NCBI RefSeq assembly: GCF_030817355.1
Contig: NZ_JAUSZH010000001.1
Coordinates: 3,845,001-3,909,000 of the forward strand
Direction of reading: 5' to 3'
Source: Streptomyces sp. V1I1
Lineage (GTDB): Bacteria; Actinomycetota; Actinomycetes; Streptomycetales; Streptomycetaceae
DNA: 64,000 bases
Under the pieces are notes generated by a model, which saw only the letters and a list, made by a program, of their open reading frames with translations, searched no databases and was not told the origin of the DNA. Every line of letters starts with the position of its first letter. The stretch's first letter is position 1. Positions 8,161 through 16,965 of this stretch are shown here, one piece after another. The position numbers and the translations under genes were made by a program.

Positions 8161-8535
8161 ACGAAGCCACCCGTGCGGTGCAACGGATATGTGCACGCGT
8201 TGCCGCCTCCAGGGCAGTCCAGTCCCTGAGAACAAGGGCTGTCGGCCGCCCACGGGACCGGGCTGAGGACTATGCTGCTGTGTGGACGTCCCAGACCCCG
8301 GCGGCATGTTGTTGCTCAACACAGATGGCTGCGGGGAGCGGATCTTCCGTCCGGTCACCCGGCGCATCCCCCTGGAGGGAACTGGGTGGGTCCCCTGTCC
8401 TGGTACACAGGCTGCAGGACCGGTCATTCGCCTGCCTCCGCCGAAAGTATGCCCCGACCGGCAGCGCGCCAGGAGGAGCCGGAAGTCCGGCATCGCCGCG
8501 GCCGCTGCCCGGATGGTCTCCTGAACCGAGGCGTC

Positions 8536-8961
8536 ATGCCCATTCCGCAGCTGAAGGTCTATCGGCACGACAGAGAGAGCCGGGCGTTGCTCACCCTGGC
8601 CGGTGAAATCGACATCGACACAGCCCCGCTGGTGCGCGAATCGCTTGAGCAGTGCCTGCGCGACGGCATCCGCACCATCGACATCGACCTCACCGCTGTC
8701 GCCTTCTGCGACTGCAGCGGCCTCAACGCTTTCCTCCACGCGTCACAACGGACCACCGCAGCCGGTGGATCACTCCAACTGCACTACCCGCGGCCGCTGG
8801 TGGTTCGGCTCGTCGATCTCACCGACTCCGGCTTCTTGCTCCGCGGCCTCCCGCTCGGACGCCTGCTCGCTCCTCTCCAGGGCGGACCCGTCCCGACTGC
8901 TCCAGCCTCGCCGCGTCGGCCTGCCCCGGTCGTGCCTGCCCTCTCGGGCGGTGTGCTGTGA
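8536..8961 (+). CDS. STAS-domain anti-anti-sigma factor
   Basis: The 141-residue product has a STAS domain over residues 1-105: LTLAGEIDIDTAPLVRESLE, then the phosphoacceptor region IDLTAVAFCDCSGLNAFL, in which the Ser of DCSGL is the usual phosphorylation site. A Pro-rich tail follows. Such proteins bind anti-sigma kinases and release SigB/SigF-type sigma factors. Its stop overlaps the next start (TGATG), and a SigB-type sigma factor lies 2.3 kb downstream in the opposite orientation, so a partner-switching circuit is plausible. Confidence 0.8.
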   Translation: MPIPQLKVYRHDRESRALLTLAGEIDIDTAPLVRESLEQCLRDGIRTIDIDLTAVAFCDCSGLNAFLHASQRTTAAGGSLQLHYPRPLVVRLVDLTDSGFLLRGLPLGRLLAPLQGGPVPTAPASPRRPAPVVPALSGGVL

Positions 8962-9623
8962 TGGCCTGGTCCCGGCGGGGGCAGCCGCGGAAACATGATG
9001 GTCCCGATTCGTCTGCCATGGACGCGGTGCGGCTGCGCCGGGTGAACCGCTGGCAGGCCGAGGAGCTGTGTGAGGATCTGGCGGATCTATACCTGGAGTC
9101 CTCGAACCTGTCGCCGAGTGAGGGACACCGCAGCTGCAGCCGGGAAGAGTTCCTGTACCGCCTCAGTGGCGACATCCGGAGGCCGGGGTTCGCCATGGCC
9201 ATCGCGGAGTCAACTGCCTTGGTGGGATGTGCTTTCGGATTCCCCGTGAGGAGCGACAGCTTCTGGTGGCGCGGGTTCGACGGGGCACTCCCGCCCAGCA
9301 TCGAGCAACTCACCGAGTCCGACAATGTCTTCGCGGTCAACAAGATCTTGGTCGCTCCGCACGAGCAGGACGATGACATCGCCCACCGACTGCAGCAGCG
9401 GCTGCTGACCGACCACCAGGCGTCGCTCGGTGTCACTCTGGTCGATGAGGCCGACCACCCGTCCCTCGCTGCCTTCAGGTCCTGGGGCTGGCGGGACATC
9501 GGAGAGATCCGTAAGCCGCCCGGCCCCACCATGTTCCGTGCGCTGGTTCTTCCCGTCGGGGAGCGAACGGCCTTGAGACTGAACGGGCTTGCCCGCCATG
9601 CCTGGACTCGGTGGCCCGGGTGA
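8961..9623 (+). CDS. GNAT-like acetyltransferase
   Basis: The 220-residue product starts in the TGATG overlap with the STAS gene. Its middle shows a GNAT-like order: a strand FAMAIAESTALVGCAFGFPV, a second strand FAVNKILVAPHEQDDDIAHR that would precede the acetyl-CoA loop, and a late strand LGVTLVDEADHPSLAAFRSW. The canonical Q/RxxGxG loop is weak (EQDDDIAHRL), so activity is uncertain. It also overlaps the next gene by TGATG. Family assignment is by architecture only. Confidence 0.5.
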   Translation: MAWSRRGQPRKHDGPDSSAMDAVRLRRVNRWQAEELCEDLADLYLESSNLSPSEGHRSCSREEFLYRLSGDIRRPGFAMAIAESTALVGCAFGFPVRSDSFWWRGFDGALPPSIEQLTESDNVFAVNKILVAPHEQDDDIAHRLQQRLLTDHQASLGVTLVDEADHPSLAAFRSWGWRDIGEIRKPPGPTMFRALVLPVGERTALRLNGLARHAWTRWPG

Positions 9624-10381
9624 TGCCTCAAAGCCGATCGGCGCGGATCCAGGCGCTGGTCGCCGAGCAGGCAGCCCGACGTGGTGCCCGGGTCGGCGTA
9701 ATGGATGTGTGCACCGCGGCGGTGGCCGCGCTGCCGGTCGGCGGGGCCGGGGTGTCCGCGATGTCCCAGACCGCGGCCAGCCATCCGTTGTGCAGCACCG
9801 ACGACATCAGCCAGCAGCTGGAGGAACTGCAACTCACCCTCGGCGAGGGGCCGTGCGTGGATGCCTTCACGCAAAGCTCCGCCGTTCTGACGCCGGATCT
9901 GCGGACCGATGAACTGCAGGACCGCTGGCCCGTGTTCGCCGATGCGGCCTTGGGAGCCGGAGCACTGGCCGTCTTCGCGCTCCCCCTGCAAATGGGGGCG
10001 ATCAGTCCTGGAGTTCTGGACCTGTACTCCCGAGTGCCGGTCCAGTTGGATGGGGAGGAGCTGGCCGACGCGTTGGCTTTCGCCGATATCGCGACTCTGG
10101 TCCTGCTCGATACGCAGATCGACGAGACAGGCGCGGCGGCCGGCGGAATGTTGCTGGACGGACGCTTCGAGGACCTGGGCGCGTACCGGGCCGAGATCGA
10201 CCAGGCCACCGGCATCCTCACCGTACAACTCGGCGTCGGCATCGAAGAAGCCTTCGTCCGGCTCCGCGCCTATGCCTATGCCCAAGAGCGCCGGCTCGCT
10301 GAGGTGGCCGCCGACGTGGTCGCCCGCCGTCTCAGCTTCTTCCCGAACACGGATCCAGATCAAGGCGATGACGATGCCTGA
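9623..10381 (+). CDS. GAF-ANTAR regulator
   Basis: The 252-residue product has a GAF-like sensor over about residues 15-165 (core LQLTLGEGPCVDAFTQSSAV, then DRWPVFADAALGAGALAVFA) and a C-terminal ANTAR domain (YRAEIDQATGILTVQLGVGI, AYAYAQERRLAEVAADVVAR). The start at 9623 overlaps the previous stop (TGATG); a GTG at 9611 is the alternative. It is followed 84 bases later by a second gene of the same architecture. It probably couples a small-molecule or redox signal to transcript antitermination. Confidence 0.8.
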   Translation: MPQSRSARIQALVAEQAARRGARVGVMDVCTAAVAALPVGGAGVSAMSQTAASHPLCSTDDISQQLEELQLTLGEGPCVDAFTQSSAVLTPDLRTDELQDRWPVFADAALGAGALAVFALPLQMGAISPGVLDLYSRVPVQLDGEELADALAFADIATLVLLDTQIDETGAAAGGMLLDGRFEDLGAYRAEIDQATGILTVQLGVGIEEAFVRLRAYAYAQERRLAEVAADVVARRLSFFPNTDPDQGDDDA

Positions 10382-10465
10382 CACTCCCGCACGGGCCGAT
10401 GGATGCACTGCGCTCCACTTCCCGCCCCTCCCCGGCGGGACTAGCCTCAACAGAGGGTGTCCACA

Positions 10466-11182
10466 ATGAATGAGCAGCTCCTCGCCAAGACCTTCGTCGA
10501 ACTCGCCGACAACCTGGTCGCCGACTTCGACCTGATCGACTTCCTGCGCCTGCTGACCGACCGGTGCGTCGGCATGCTCGGTGCCAGCGCGGCCGGAGTG
10601 CTACTCGCCGACCGGGACGGCGAACTCCGCGTCATGGCCGCCTCCGACGAACAAGTACGCCTGCTCGAGCTCTTCCAGCTCCAGAACGACGAAGGCCCCT
10701 GCCTGGAATGCTTCCACACCGGCGCACCGGTGATCGTCCCCGACCTGCGCACGCAGGCCGACCGCTGGCCGCGCTTCGTCGCGCAGGCCCAGCACAGCGG
10801 GTTCACGGCAGTCCAAGCCGTGCCGATGCGCCTGCGGGACGAGGTCGTCGGCGCCCTCAACCTCTTCCGCACCCACCCCGGCCCCTTCGACCCGGTCGGC
10901 ACACCCATCGCCCAAGCCCTGGCCGACGTCGCCACCATCAGCCTCCTGCAACAACGCTCCACCCACCGCAGCAACGTCCTCAACGAACAGTTGCAGACCG
11001 CGCTGAACAGCCGCGTACTGATCGAACAGGCCAAAGGCAAACTCGCCGAACGCCAGGGCATCGACATGGAGCAGGCCTTCACCGCACTGCGCGGCTACGC
11101 ACGCGCACACAACCGCCGCCTGTCTGACCTCGCCCGCGCCTTCATCGACGACTCCGAACCCCTCGCCGGCCTGGGCACCTGA
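10466..11182 (+). CDS. GAF-ANTAR regulator
   Basis: The 238-residue product has an N-terminal GAF domain (LTDRCVGMLGASAAGVLLAD, LQNDEGPCLECFHTGAPVIV, AVPMRLRDEVVGALNLFRTH) and a C-terminal ANTAR domain (RVLIEQAKGKLAERQGIDME, ALRGYARAHNRRLSDLARAF). This is the classic Streptomyces GAF-ANTAR layout. A GTG at 10457 is an alternative start in the same frame. It closes the four-gene plus-strand set that begins with the STAS protein and faces the sigma factor gene tail to tail. Confidence 0.85.
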   Translation: MNEQLLAKTFVELADNLVADFDLIDFLRLLTDRCVGMLGASAAGVLLADRDGELRVMAASDEQVRLLELFQLQNDEGPCLECFHTGAPVIVPDLRTQADRWPRFVAQAQHSGFTAVQAVPMRLRDEVVGALNLFRTHPGPFDPVGTPIAQALADVATISLLQQRSTHRSNVLNEQLQTALNSRVLIEQAKGKLAERQGIDMEQAFTALRGYARAHNRRLSDLARAFIDDSEPLAGLGT

Positions 11183-11273
11183 CCCTCGCCACGGCGGTTG
11201 CACAACCACATGGCGCCTTTCCCGCTGAGCGAGGCTGTGCCCCGCGCTCGCACGCCCAGCGCGGGCAGCTCTT

Positions 11274-12077
11274 TCAGGCGGCGCCGGCCATCACCTGGTC
11301 GCGCAGCTGCGCGCAAGTGCGAATGATCAGACGGGAGACGTGCATCTGGGAGATACCGAGCTGTTCGGCGATACGGATCTGCGTCATCTCGCAGAAGAAC
11401 CTCAGGTAGAGAATCCGCTGTTCACGCTCGGGCAGCGCCCGCAGCAGCGGCCGGAGCGCCTCGCGGTCCACGACCCGGTCGAAGCCGGGTTCCGCACAGC
11501 CGAGGGTTTCGGCCAGTGAGTAGTCGTCCTCGTAGGGGACCTGGGGGGCTTCCAGTGACAGGGGGGTGAAGCTCTCCAGAGCCCCCTGGCCCAGCCGCAC
11601 TTCCTGCTCGGTCAGGCCGGTGTGCGCGGCGATCTCGGATACCGGGGGCCCGTGGTCGTCGAGCGAACGGCACAGCTCATTGCCGGCGGAGCGGACCTCC
11701 ATCCGCAGCTCCTGGACGCGTCGCGGCACATGCACCGCCCACAGGCAGTCGCGGAAATGCCGCTTCACCTCACCGACGATCGTCGGTACGGCAAAGTTCG
11801 CGAAGGCGGTGCCGAAATCCGGGTCGAAGCGGGAAACCGCCTTGACCAAGCCCAGTTGGGCGACCTGCCTGAGGTCTTCGAAGGACTCTCCGCGGTTGCG
11901 GAACCGCCGTGCGAGCCGTACGGCCATCGGCATCCAGGCACACACCACCTCCTGCTGAAGCGCGGACTTCTCCGGGCCGTCGGGCAGAGATGCGATACGG
12001 CGGAACGCGGCCGCCGTGTCCGGGGCGTCGTCATGAGGGTGCTTGGTCCGGGTGCTGTGCATACGTACGTGCGTCAT
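11274..12077 (-). CDS. SigB/SigF-family RNA polymerase sigma factor
   Basis: The 267-residue product has region 2 (ESFEDLRQVAQLGLVKAVSR, FDPDFGTAFANFAVPTIVGE, then RHFRDCLWAVHVPRR), region 3 (PPVSEIAAHTGLTEQEVRLG) and region 4 (LPEREQRILYLRFFCEMTQI with the helix-turn-helix IAEQLGISQMHVSRLI). Length and the VKRHFRD signature fit the SigB/F/G stress and sporulation group, which is released by anti-anti-sigma factors such as the STAS protein at 8536. ATG 12077 is preferred; an in-frame ATG at 12110 is possible. Confidence 0.9.
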   Translation of the reverse strand: MTHVRMHSTRTKHPHDDAPDTAAAFRRIASLPDGPEKSALQQEVVCAWMPMAVRLARRFRNRGESFEDLRQVAQLGLVKAVSRFDPDFGTAFANFAVPTIVGEVKRHFRDCLWAVHVPRRVQELRMEVRSAGNELCRSLDDHGPPVSEIAAHTGLTEQEVRLGQGALESFTPLSLEAPQVPYEDDYSLAETLGCAEPGFDRVVDREALRPLLRALPEREQRILYLRFFCEMTQIRIAEQLGISQMHVSRLIIRTCAQLRDQVMAGAA

Positions 12078-12416
12078 GGGCACGCGCCTCCCTGGATCGG
12101 TGGTCATCACTCACCGTGGGAGCCGACAGACCGCAGCACGCTGGGGAGCAGCGAGAGTTGCTCCCACGGGCGTGCCTCCGGTCCGAAGCACACAGGTCGC
12201 CTTCCCGGACAACGCACCCCCAAACAGAGTTTCTCCAGGAATCAGCGCCGCCCGAGACGCATGACCGAACAATGATCGGCGGCGCTCGTCCACCAGGCGC
12301 GTAATGGCCGGACAGGCCGGTTCGACCTCGCTGAGGATCTCCGACACGGCGCGCGGTACGCGTCCTCACCCCCCGGGCGCCCGCTTGTTCGCCACCGCTG
12401 CGGGTACTCGGCCGGG
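12078..12416. other. Divergent intergenic stretch
   Basis: This 339-base gap between the sigma factor and the PAP2/lipid kinase gene should hold both promoters. A minus-strand frame from GTG 12347 (VSEILSEVEPACPAITRLVD) reads smoothly for about 30 codons but then loses coding character; it may be a gene fragment. Confidence 0.3.
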
Positions 12417-13841
12417 ATGGGACACCTCCGTGAACGCGACGTGCGATTCATCGAACGCGTAGTGCCGCGCCTGGGCCGGGCCGATCACGGCGTGCTGTGG
12501 CTGGCCGGGGCGGCCGTAATGAGCCTGTCCGGCAATCGCAGGGCACGTCGCGCCTCCCTGCGCGGCACCGGCTCAGTGGTCCTCGCCTGCGCCGCGGTCA
12601 ACATCGCCGCGCAGTCGCTCTCCGCCGACTCGGTACCGTCCATCCACCGGTTTCTCCGACAGCCCATCACCAGGGCGTTCCCGTCCAGGCATGCGGCCTC
12701 CGCTGCCGCTTTCGCGACCGCCGTCACCCTGGAGTCGCCCTGGCTGGGAGCTGCCCTCATTCCCATCGCCGCAGGAGTCGCGGCCTCCCGCGCTCGCACC
12801 GATGGGCACTCCCCCGGTGAAGTACTCGCCGGCGTCGCGGTCGGCATCGGCATCGCGGCAGCTACCTGCCGCTGGTGGCCACTGCACCCGGACGAGCCCG
12901 CCGAGACCGCCAGGCCGAACGTCCCCGTTCCGGCGCTTCCCGCAGGACAGGGACTGATCGCAGTCGTCAACAGCGGCGCGGGCAGCGACGTCCCCGCCGA
13001 AATCGAACTGCGGACCCTCCTGCCAGAGGCGGACATACGGCTCTGCAAGGGAGGGCACGACCTACAACTCGTGCTCGGCCAGGCCGTCAAGGACGTCGGC
13101 GCCCGCGGTGGCGCGCTCGGCATCGCCGGCGGCGACGGCACTGTCAATGCGGCAGCAGTCCTGGCCGCTGAAGGCGGCCTGCCATTGGCGGTATTCCCCG
13201 CCGGCACCCTCAACCACTTCGCCACCGACCTCGGATTACCGACCCTCAAATCCACCGCCGACTCCGTGGAGGCGGGCTGCGGCGGAACCGTCGACCTTGG
13301 CCGCATCACCGTCGGTGGCAGTGCGGGCGCGGCCGGCCCCAGCACGTACTTCCTCAACACGTTCAGCATCGGCTCCTACCCCGAACTCGTCCGGGCCCGC
13401 GAAGCCCGGGAGACGTACCTCGGCAAGTGGCCCGCACTCTGCGTCGGCCTGCTCCGCGTTCTCGCCGACGGCACCCCCAGCAAAGTCACCATCGACGGAC
13501 AACACCGGCGTCTGTGGCTGCTCTTCGCCGGCAACGGCCGCTACGACCCGCCCGGCTTCGCCCCCTCCTACCGCCGCAGCCTCGATGACGGGCTGCTCGA
13601 CATCCGTGCCGTCGACGGCCGCCACCCCTTCGCCCGCACCCGCCTCGTCACCGCCTTCCTCACCGGAACCCTCGCCCGCTCCCGCGTCTACCAAGCCACC
13701 ACCGTGACGCGGCTGCGCATCGGCGGCATGGGAGAGAAAGGGGACTACGCCCGCGACGGGGAAGTAAGCCAGGCCGCCGACACGCTCATCCTCGACAAGT
13801 CACCCCGCGCGCTCACCGTCTACCTACCCGTGCCGCATTGA
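12417..13841 (+). CDS. PAP2 phosphatase - diacylglycerol kinase-like fusion
   Basis: The 474-residue product joins two lipid-metabolism domains. Residues 70-150 form a membrane PAP2-type phosphatase with the motifs AFPSRHAASAAAFA (PSxH box) and ASRARTDGHSPGEVLAG; the usual Asp of the last motif is Glu here. From about residue 175 a diacylglycerol/sphingosine kinase-like domain follows, with IAVVNSGAGSD and the nucleotide-binding GIAGGDGTVNAAA. Such fusions may make or recycle phosphatidic acid or act on prenyl phosphates; the substrate is unknown. Confidence 0.8.
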   Translation: MGHLRERDVRFIERVVPRLGRADHGVLWLAGAAVMSLSGNRRARRASLRGTGSVVLACAAVNIAAQSLSADSVPSIHRFLRQPITRAFPSRHAASAAAFATAVTLESPWLGAALIPIAAGVAASRARTDGHSPGEVLAGVAVGIGIAAATCRWWPLHPDEPAETARPNVPVPALPAGQGLIAVVNSGAGSDVPAEIELRTLLPEADIRLCKGGHDLQLVLGQAVKDVGARGGALGIAGGDGTVNAAAVLAAEGGLPLAVFPAGTLNHFATDLGLPTLKSTADSVEAGCGGTVDLGRITVGGSAGAAGPSTYFLNTFSIGSYPELVRAREARETYLGKWPALCVGLLRVLADGTPSKVTIDGQHRRLWLLFAGNGRYDPPGFAPSYRRSLDDGLLDIRAVDGRHPFARTRLVTAFLTGTLARSRVYQATTVTRLRIGGMGEKGDYARDGEVSQAADTLILDKSPRALTVYLPVPH

Positions 13842-14146
13842 CCCCTGCGCCATCAGGTTGTGCCGCGCTCCGCTCGGGCCGGCAACACACATGGCAGCGG
13901 CCCGGCCAGCCGGTTGGGACCACGGCGGGGAGCCAAGGAGCTGCCGGGCCGGTGTTTGAGATCCACGCGGCGGGCTACTCGGAGTAGGCGTCCGACGGCC
14001 GGCCAGGACGAAGGCACCGGAGGGTTGGGGTCACAGCTCCCGGTGCCGCCCCTTGGACGCACAAGCCATCACCGCCCAGCGCCATCCCGACAAACAAGCC
14101 CACCACGGCAAAGCTCATTGCGCTCCTTCGTGGGTCACCAGGTCGG
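13842..14146. other. Convergent intergenic stretch
   Basis: Both neighbouring genes end here. It contains copy 2 of the dispersed hairpin repeat (14001-14050). No gene is seen. Confidence 0.45.
14001..14050. repeat. Dispersed repeat containing a hairpin, copy 2
   Basis: It matches 1199-1254 with a handful of substitutions. GCACCGG at 14014-14020 pairs with CCGGTGC at 14040-14046. As with copy 1 it lies between convergent genes, which fits a mobile or recurrent bidirectional terminator. Confidence 0.5.
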
Positions 14147-14635
14147 CTACCGGAGCCGTGCCTGGTCTTCCTCCTCGTCCTCTTCGTCGGGCAGATGCAC
14201 GTCGCTGACGGCGATGTTCACTTCCACGACTTCCAGGCCCGTCATCCACTCGACGCCGGAGATGACGTTTTCCCGCACGGCACCCGCCACATCTGTGATC
14301 GAGACGCCGTAGTCGATGACGATCTCCAGATCGATCGCCGTCTGCGTCTCGCCGACTTCGACCTTGACTCCGCGCGAGACGGACTTGGTGGTGCCGGGCA
14401 CACGTTCCCGTGCGGCGCCGAAGGCCCGGGAGACTCCGCTGCCCATCGCATGGACGCCGACCACGTCGCGGGCCGCCATTCCGGCAATCTTCTCGACCAC
14501 GCCGTCGGCGATGGTGGTCCGGCCCCGGGTGCCGGGGTCGCCGCCGCGCTTCGCACCGACGTTCTTCCTGGCGCTGTCACCCTCGGACTCCGTGCTGGAG
14601 TTATCGGGCCGGTTCTGCTGTCCGGTATCGGTCAT
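14147..14635 (-). CDS. Asp23/Gls24 family envelope stress protein
   Basis: The 162-residue product has a disordered, charged N-terminus and an Asp23 domain from about residue 38: RTTIADGVVEKIAGMAARDV, GVKVEVGETQTAIDLEIVID, YGVSITDVAGAVRENVISGV and MTGLEVVEVNIAVSDVHLPD. It ends in a Glu/Asp run. In Firmicutes Asp23 coats the inner membrane through a partner; the actinobacterial role is inferred to be envelope stress. Remnants of related genes lie at about 8.0-8.2 and 35.8-36.2 kb. Confidence 0.85.
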   Translation of the reverse strand: MTDTGQQNRPDNSSTESEGDSARKNVGAKRGGDPGTRGRTTIADGVVEKIAGMAARDVVGVHAMGSGVSRAFGAARERVPGTTKSVSRGVKVEVGETQTAIDLEIVIDYGVSITDVAGAVRENVISGVEWMTGLEVVEVNIAVSDVHLPDEEDEEEDQARLR

Positions 14636-14954
14636 GGCCGGTCGTCCCTTTCCAAGCAGAGGAGCCTGCGGCCTGTTTTTCCACATTAGGTCCGTTTGTT
14701 TGGCAATGCTCCAGGCATGCGGGAGGCATGGGACCGGGGCTTGCCACGTGAGCGGCCGGATCGGGGAGGTTCCGGCAGCCTGGATCACCGAGCGCGCGGC
14801 CTCCGAGGTACCGAGCCGCGCGGCCTCTGGAGTGTCCGGGGTCCGGCCGGGCGCGATGCGGATCCGCCTGGCCGACCCGGAATCAGTGCCGGAGCCGACT
14901 GTTCCTGCGCCTTGGAGCGCAATGCCGCCGGGACCGCTGCAGCAGCGGCACCAG

Positions 14955-15104
14955 AGTGAGGAGCCCGAGGGAGCCGAAGCCCAGCGAACGCGACCACATT
15001 TCGAGATCGTTGAACTGCCTCCGCGCCCGACCGACAAATGGCGGATCAAATTGCGCAGCCGTCCGAAGAGAGATGAACCGGCCTGCGGCATCGGAAGGCT
15101 TCAT
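14955..15104 (-). pseudogene. BrkB-family N-terminal fragment
   Basis: The minus strand encodes RARRQFNDLEMWSRSLGFGS then LGLLTLVPLL, resembling the N-terminal first helix of Streptomyces YihY/BrkB membrane proteins. The frame then runs into Arg-rich noise and no further BrkB motif is readable. It is a truncated remnant. The rest of 14636-15147 shows no gene. Confidence 0.45.
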
Positions 15105-15147
15105 CGGTATGCCAGTCGACTACTACGGGCGACGACGTCGCCCGTAG

Positions 15148-15660
15148 TCACGGGCTGTCTGAAGTCACGCTGCGCACTCCGGGGGAGAAGATCGCCGCCG
15201 CTGCCGTGAGGCGCAGCTTCTCCAGCGTGTCGATCTGGCCCCGCGCCCGGTCCAGCAGATCTTGCAGCTGGGATTCATCCAGACGGGGCTCGCCCGCGGC
15301 CACGACGAGCAGCGTGCGCCAGATCAAGGTCTTCCCCTCGACTCCCAGCCGCAGGGTCTCGAGCTCGATGAACGTGCTCAGCCCGGAGCGCCGGTACAGG
15401 ACGCCGTTCGGTTTCAGGCGCCCGAGCCTCTCGGCCGCCCAGCCACCGTAGACCTTGTAGCGGAGAGCGGGGACGCCGAGTGCGTCCATCAGTTCGAGCA
15501 GGGTCTGCCGGTCCTGGGCGATCTCGTCGGAGATGCGCTGCAGGTCGGCGCTGCGTGCCGAGTGGCGGTGCTGGTGGGCGATGCGCCGCGCGAGTCCGAT
15601 GCCGAAGGTGGCACCGGCCAGGTGGTCATTCAGGTAGATCCCGAGCTTGTCGCGATGCAT
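15148..15660 (-). CDS. Conserved hypothetical helical protein
   Basis: The 170-residue product is predicted to be mostly helical: LNDHLAGATFGIGLARRIAH, DEIAQDRQTLLELMDALGVP, YKVYGGWAAERLGRLKPNGV, LSTFIELETLRLGVEGKTLI and a final helix LLDRARGQIDTLEKLRL. The repeated amphipathic helices suggest a ferritin-like four-helix bundle, but no metal-ligand pattern is obvious. I recognise it as a family common in Streptomyces stress loci without an assigned function. Start at ATG 15660 gives the expected MHRDKLGIYLNDHLAG opening. Confidence 0.6.
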   Translation of the reverse strand: MHRDKLGIYLNDHLAGATFGIGLARRIAHQHRHSARSADLQRISDEIAQDRQTLLELMDALGVPALRYKVYGGWAAERLGRLKPNGVLYRRSGLSTFIELETLRLGVEGKTLIWRTLLVVAAGEPRLDESQLQDLLDRARGQIDTLEKLRLTAAAAIFSPGVRSVTSDSP

Positions 15661-15987
15661 CCTGGGCCCCTGTCTCGACTGTCCTCGGCGATCTCCTCGA
15701 AGGTGCGACCGCGTACGCAGGCGGGCTGGGAGCACCGGCCTCGGATTTCCCCCGCACCACGACAGCAAACCGCGAGTGAACGGAGCCGTCGGGGCGAAAT
15801 GCCGGGAAGGGACCCGAACGGCTCACCAGCCCGAGGTGTTCGGCGGCCGCTGTGGCGCAGGCTGACGCCCCGGCCCGGTGACGGTCGCCGTTCTTGTGAC
15901 GGCGGTGGAACCCGCCAGGGGCCGACCAGCCTGACCGGCAAGGCAAACACGCGAATCAGCGGCTTTGACCGGCTACCGCGCTCAGCA
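15661..15987. other. Stretch without a recognised gene
   Basis: About 330 bases between two minus-strand genes hold no convincing frame. They should contain the promoter of the hypothetical gene ending at 15148. Confidence 0.4.
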
Positions 15988-16965
15988 TTACGGGCCGCGC
16001 GCTGGAGGCGCCGTGCGGCGCGGTGCTGCTGATGCGCCGCTGTTGGCCGCCGCCCCCTGTGGTGCGTCGTCGGCTGCGGAGCTGACCCTCGGATCCGGGC
16101 CCTCACCCTCGGCAGTTTCACCGGGCTGCACCGCCGTCGCCGTCCAAGCGGCGCAGAACAGCAGCAGCCTGGCCATGAGGTTGATCCACAGAACGACGGC
16201 GACCGGCACAGCGAAGGCGCCGTACATGCTCTTCGCCGCGACGCCCTGCAGATAGCCGGTCAGCAACCACTTGAGCAGCTCGAAGCCGACCGCACCGATC
16301 AGGCCGGCCACCACGACCGCACGCCGGCCGGGATGCACCCGCGCCAGCCGGGTGAGCAGGTAGACCAGCAGCAGGAAGTCGACGAGCAGGGCGATGGCCA
16401 AGCCGGCGAAGAACAGCACCGCCCGTCCCGCACCGCCCTCGATCCCGACCTTGTCGGCAGCCCAGCCAACCGCACTGTTCGCGAAGACCGAACTGCCGAT
16501 CGCGACCAGCCCGACCACGCCGAGACCGACCAGCACCCCGGTGTCCTTGAGCCTGAGCAGGATCGGATTTCCCGGGTCCTGTTCCTTCTCCCACACCGCG
16601 CGCAGGCACCCGCGCAGAGCGCCGACCCAGTTGATGCCGATCACGAGCAGCAGCGCGCCCGCGATGAGCCCGACGGTCCCGGCGTGCGCGACGAGGCTGT
16701 CCAGGTCCAGCAGGCCGGAAAGGCCCGGCGCCTGGTCGGCAATCTTGTCCTGGAGCTTCCCGAGCTGGTCCTCGCTCAGCAGCTTGGCGCCGATCGCCGC
16801 GCCCACGGTGATCAGCGGAAAGAGGGCGACGAAACTCGTGAAGGTGATCGCGGCGGCGAGCCGGGCCCAGTGGACCGTCGCCAGCCGGTCGAACGCCCGC
16901 CACACGTGCGTACGCATCAGCCGTGCGATCACAGGAAGCCGCGTCAGCCATTCCATGAAGAACAC
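15988..16965 (-). CDS. YihY/virulence factor BrkB family membrane protein
   Basis: The 325-residue product has about six membrane helices typical of the YihY family (historically misnamed ribonuclease BN): AAAITFTSFVALFPLITVGA, VGLIAGALLLVIGINWVGAL, GVLVGLGVVGLVAIGSSVFA, AVLFFAGLAIALLVDFLLLV, AVVVAGLIGAVGFELLKWLL and a last helix with VPVAVVLWINLMARLLLFCA. The first helix sits after a basic region, and the C-terminal 45 residues are disordered. Transport or export activity has been suggested for the family but is not established. Confidence 0.85.
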   Translation of the reverse strand: MFFMEWLTRLPVIARLMRTHVWRAFDRLATVHWARLAAAITFTSFVALFPLITVGAAIGAKLLSEDQLGKLQDKIADQAPGLSGLLDLDSLVAHAGTVGLIAGALLLVIGINWVGALRGCLRAVWEKEQDPGNPILLRLKDTGVLVGLGVVGLVAIGSSVFANSAVGWAADKVGIEGGAGRAVLFFAGLAIALLVDFLLLVYLLTRLARVHPGRRAVVVAGLIGAVGFELLKWLLTGYLQGVAAKSMYGAFAVPVAVVLWINLMARLLLFCAAWTATAVQPGETAEGEGPDPRVSSAADDAPQGAAANSGASAAPRRTAPPARGP

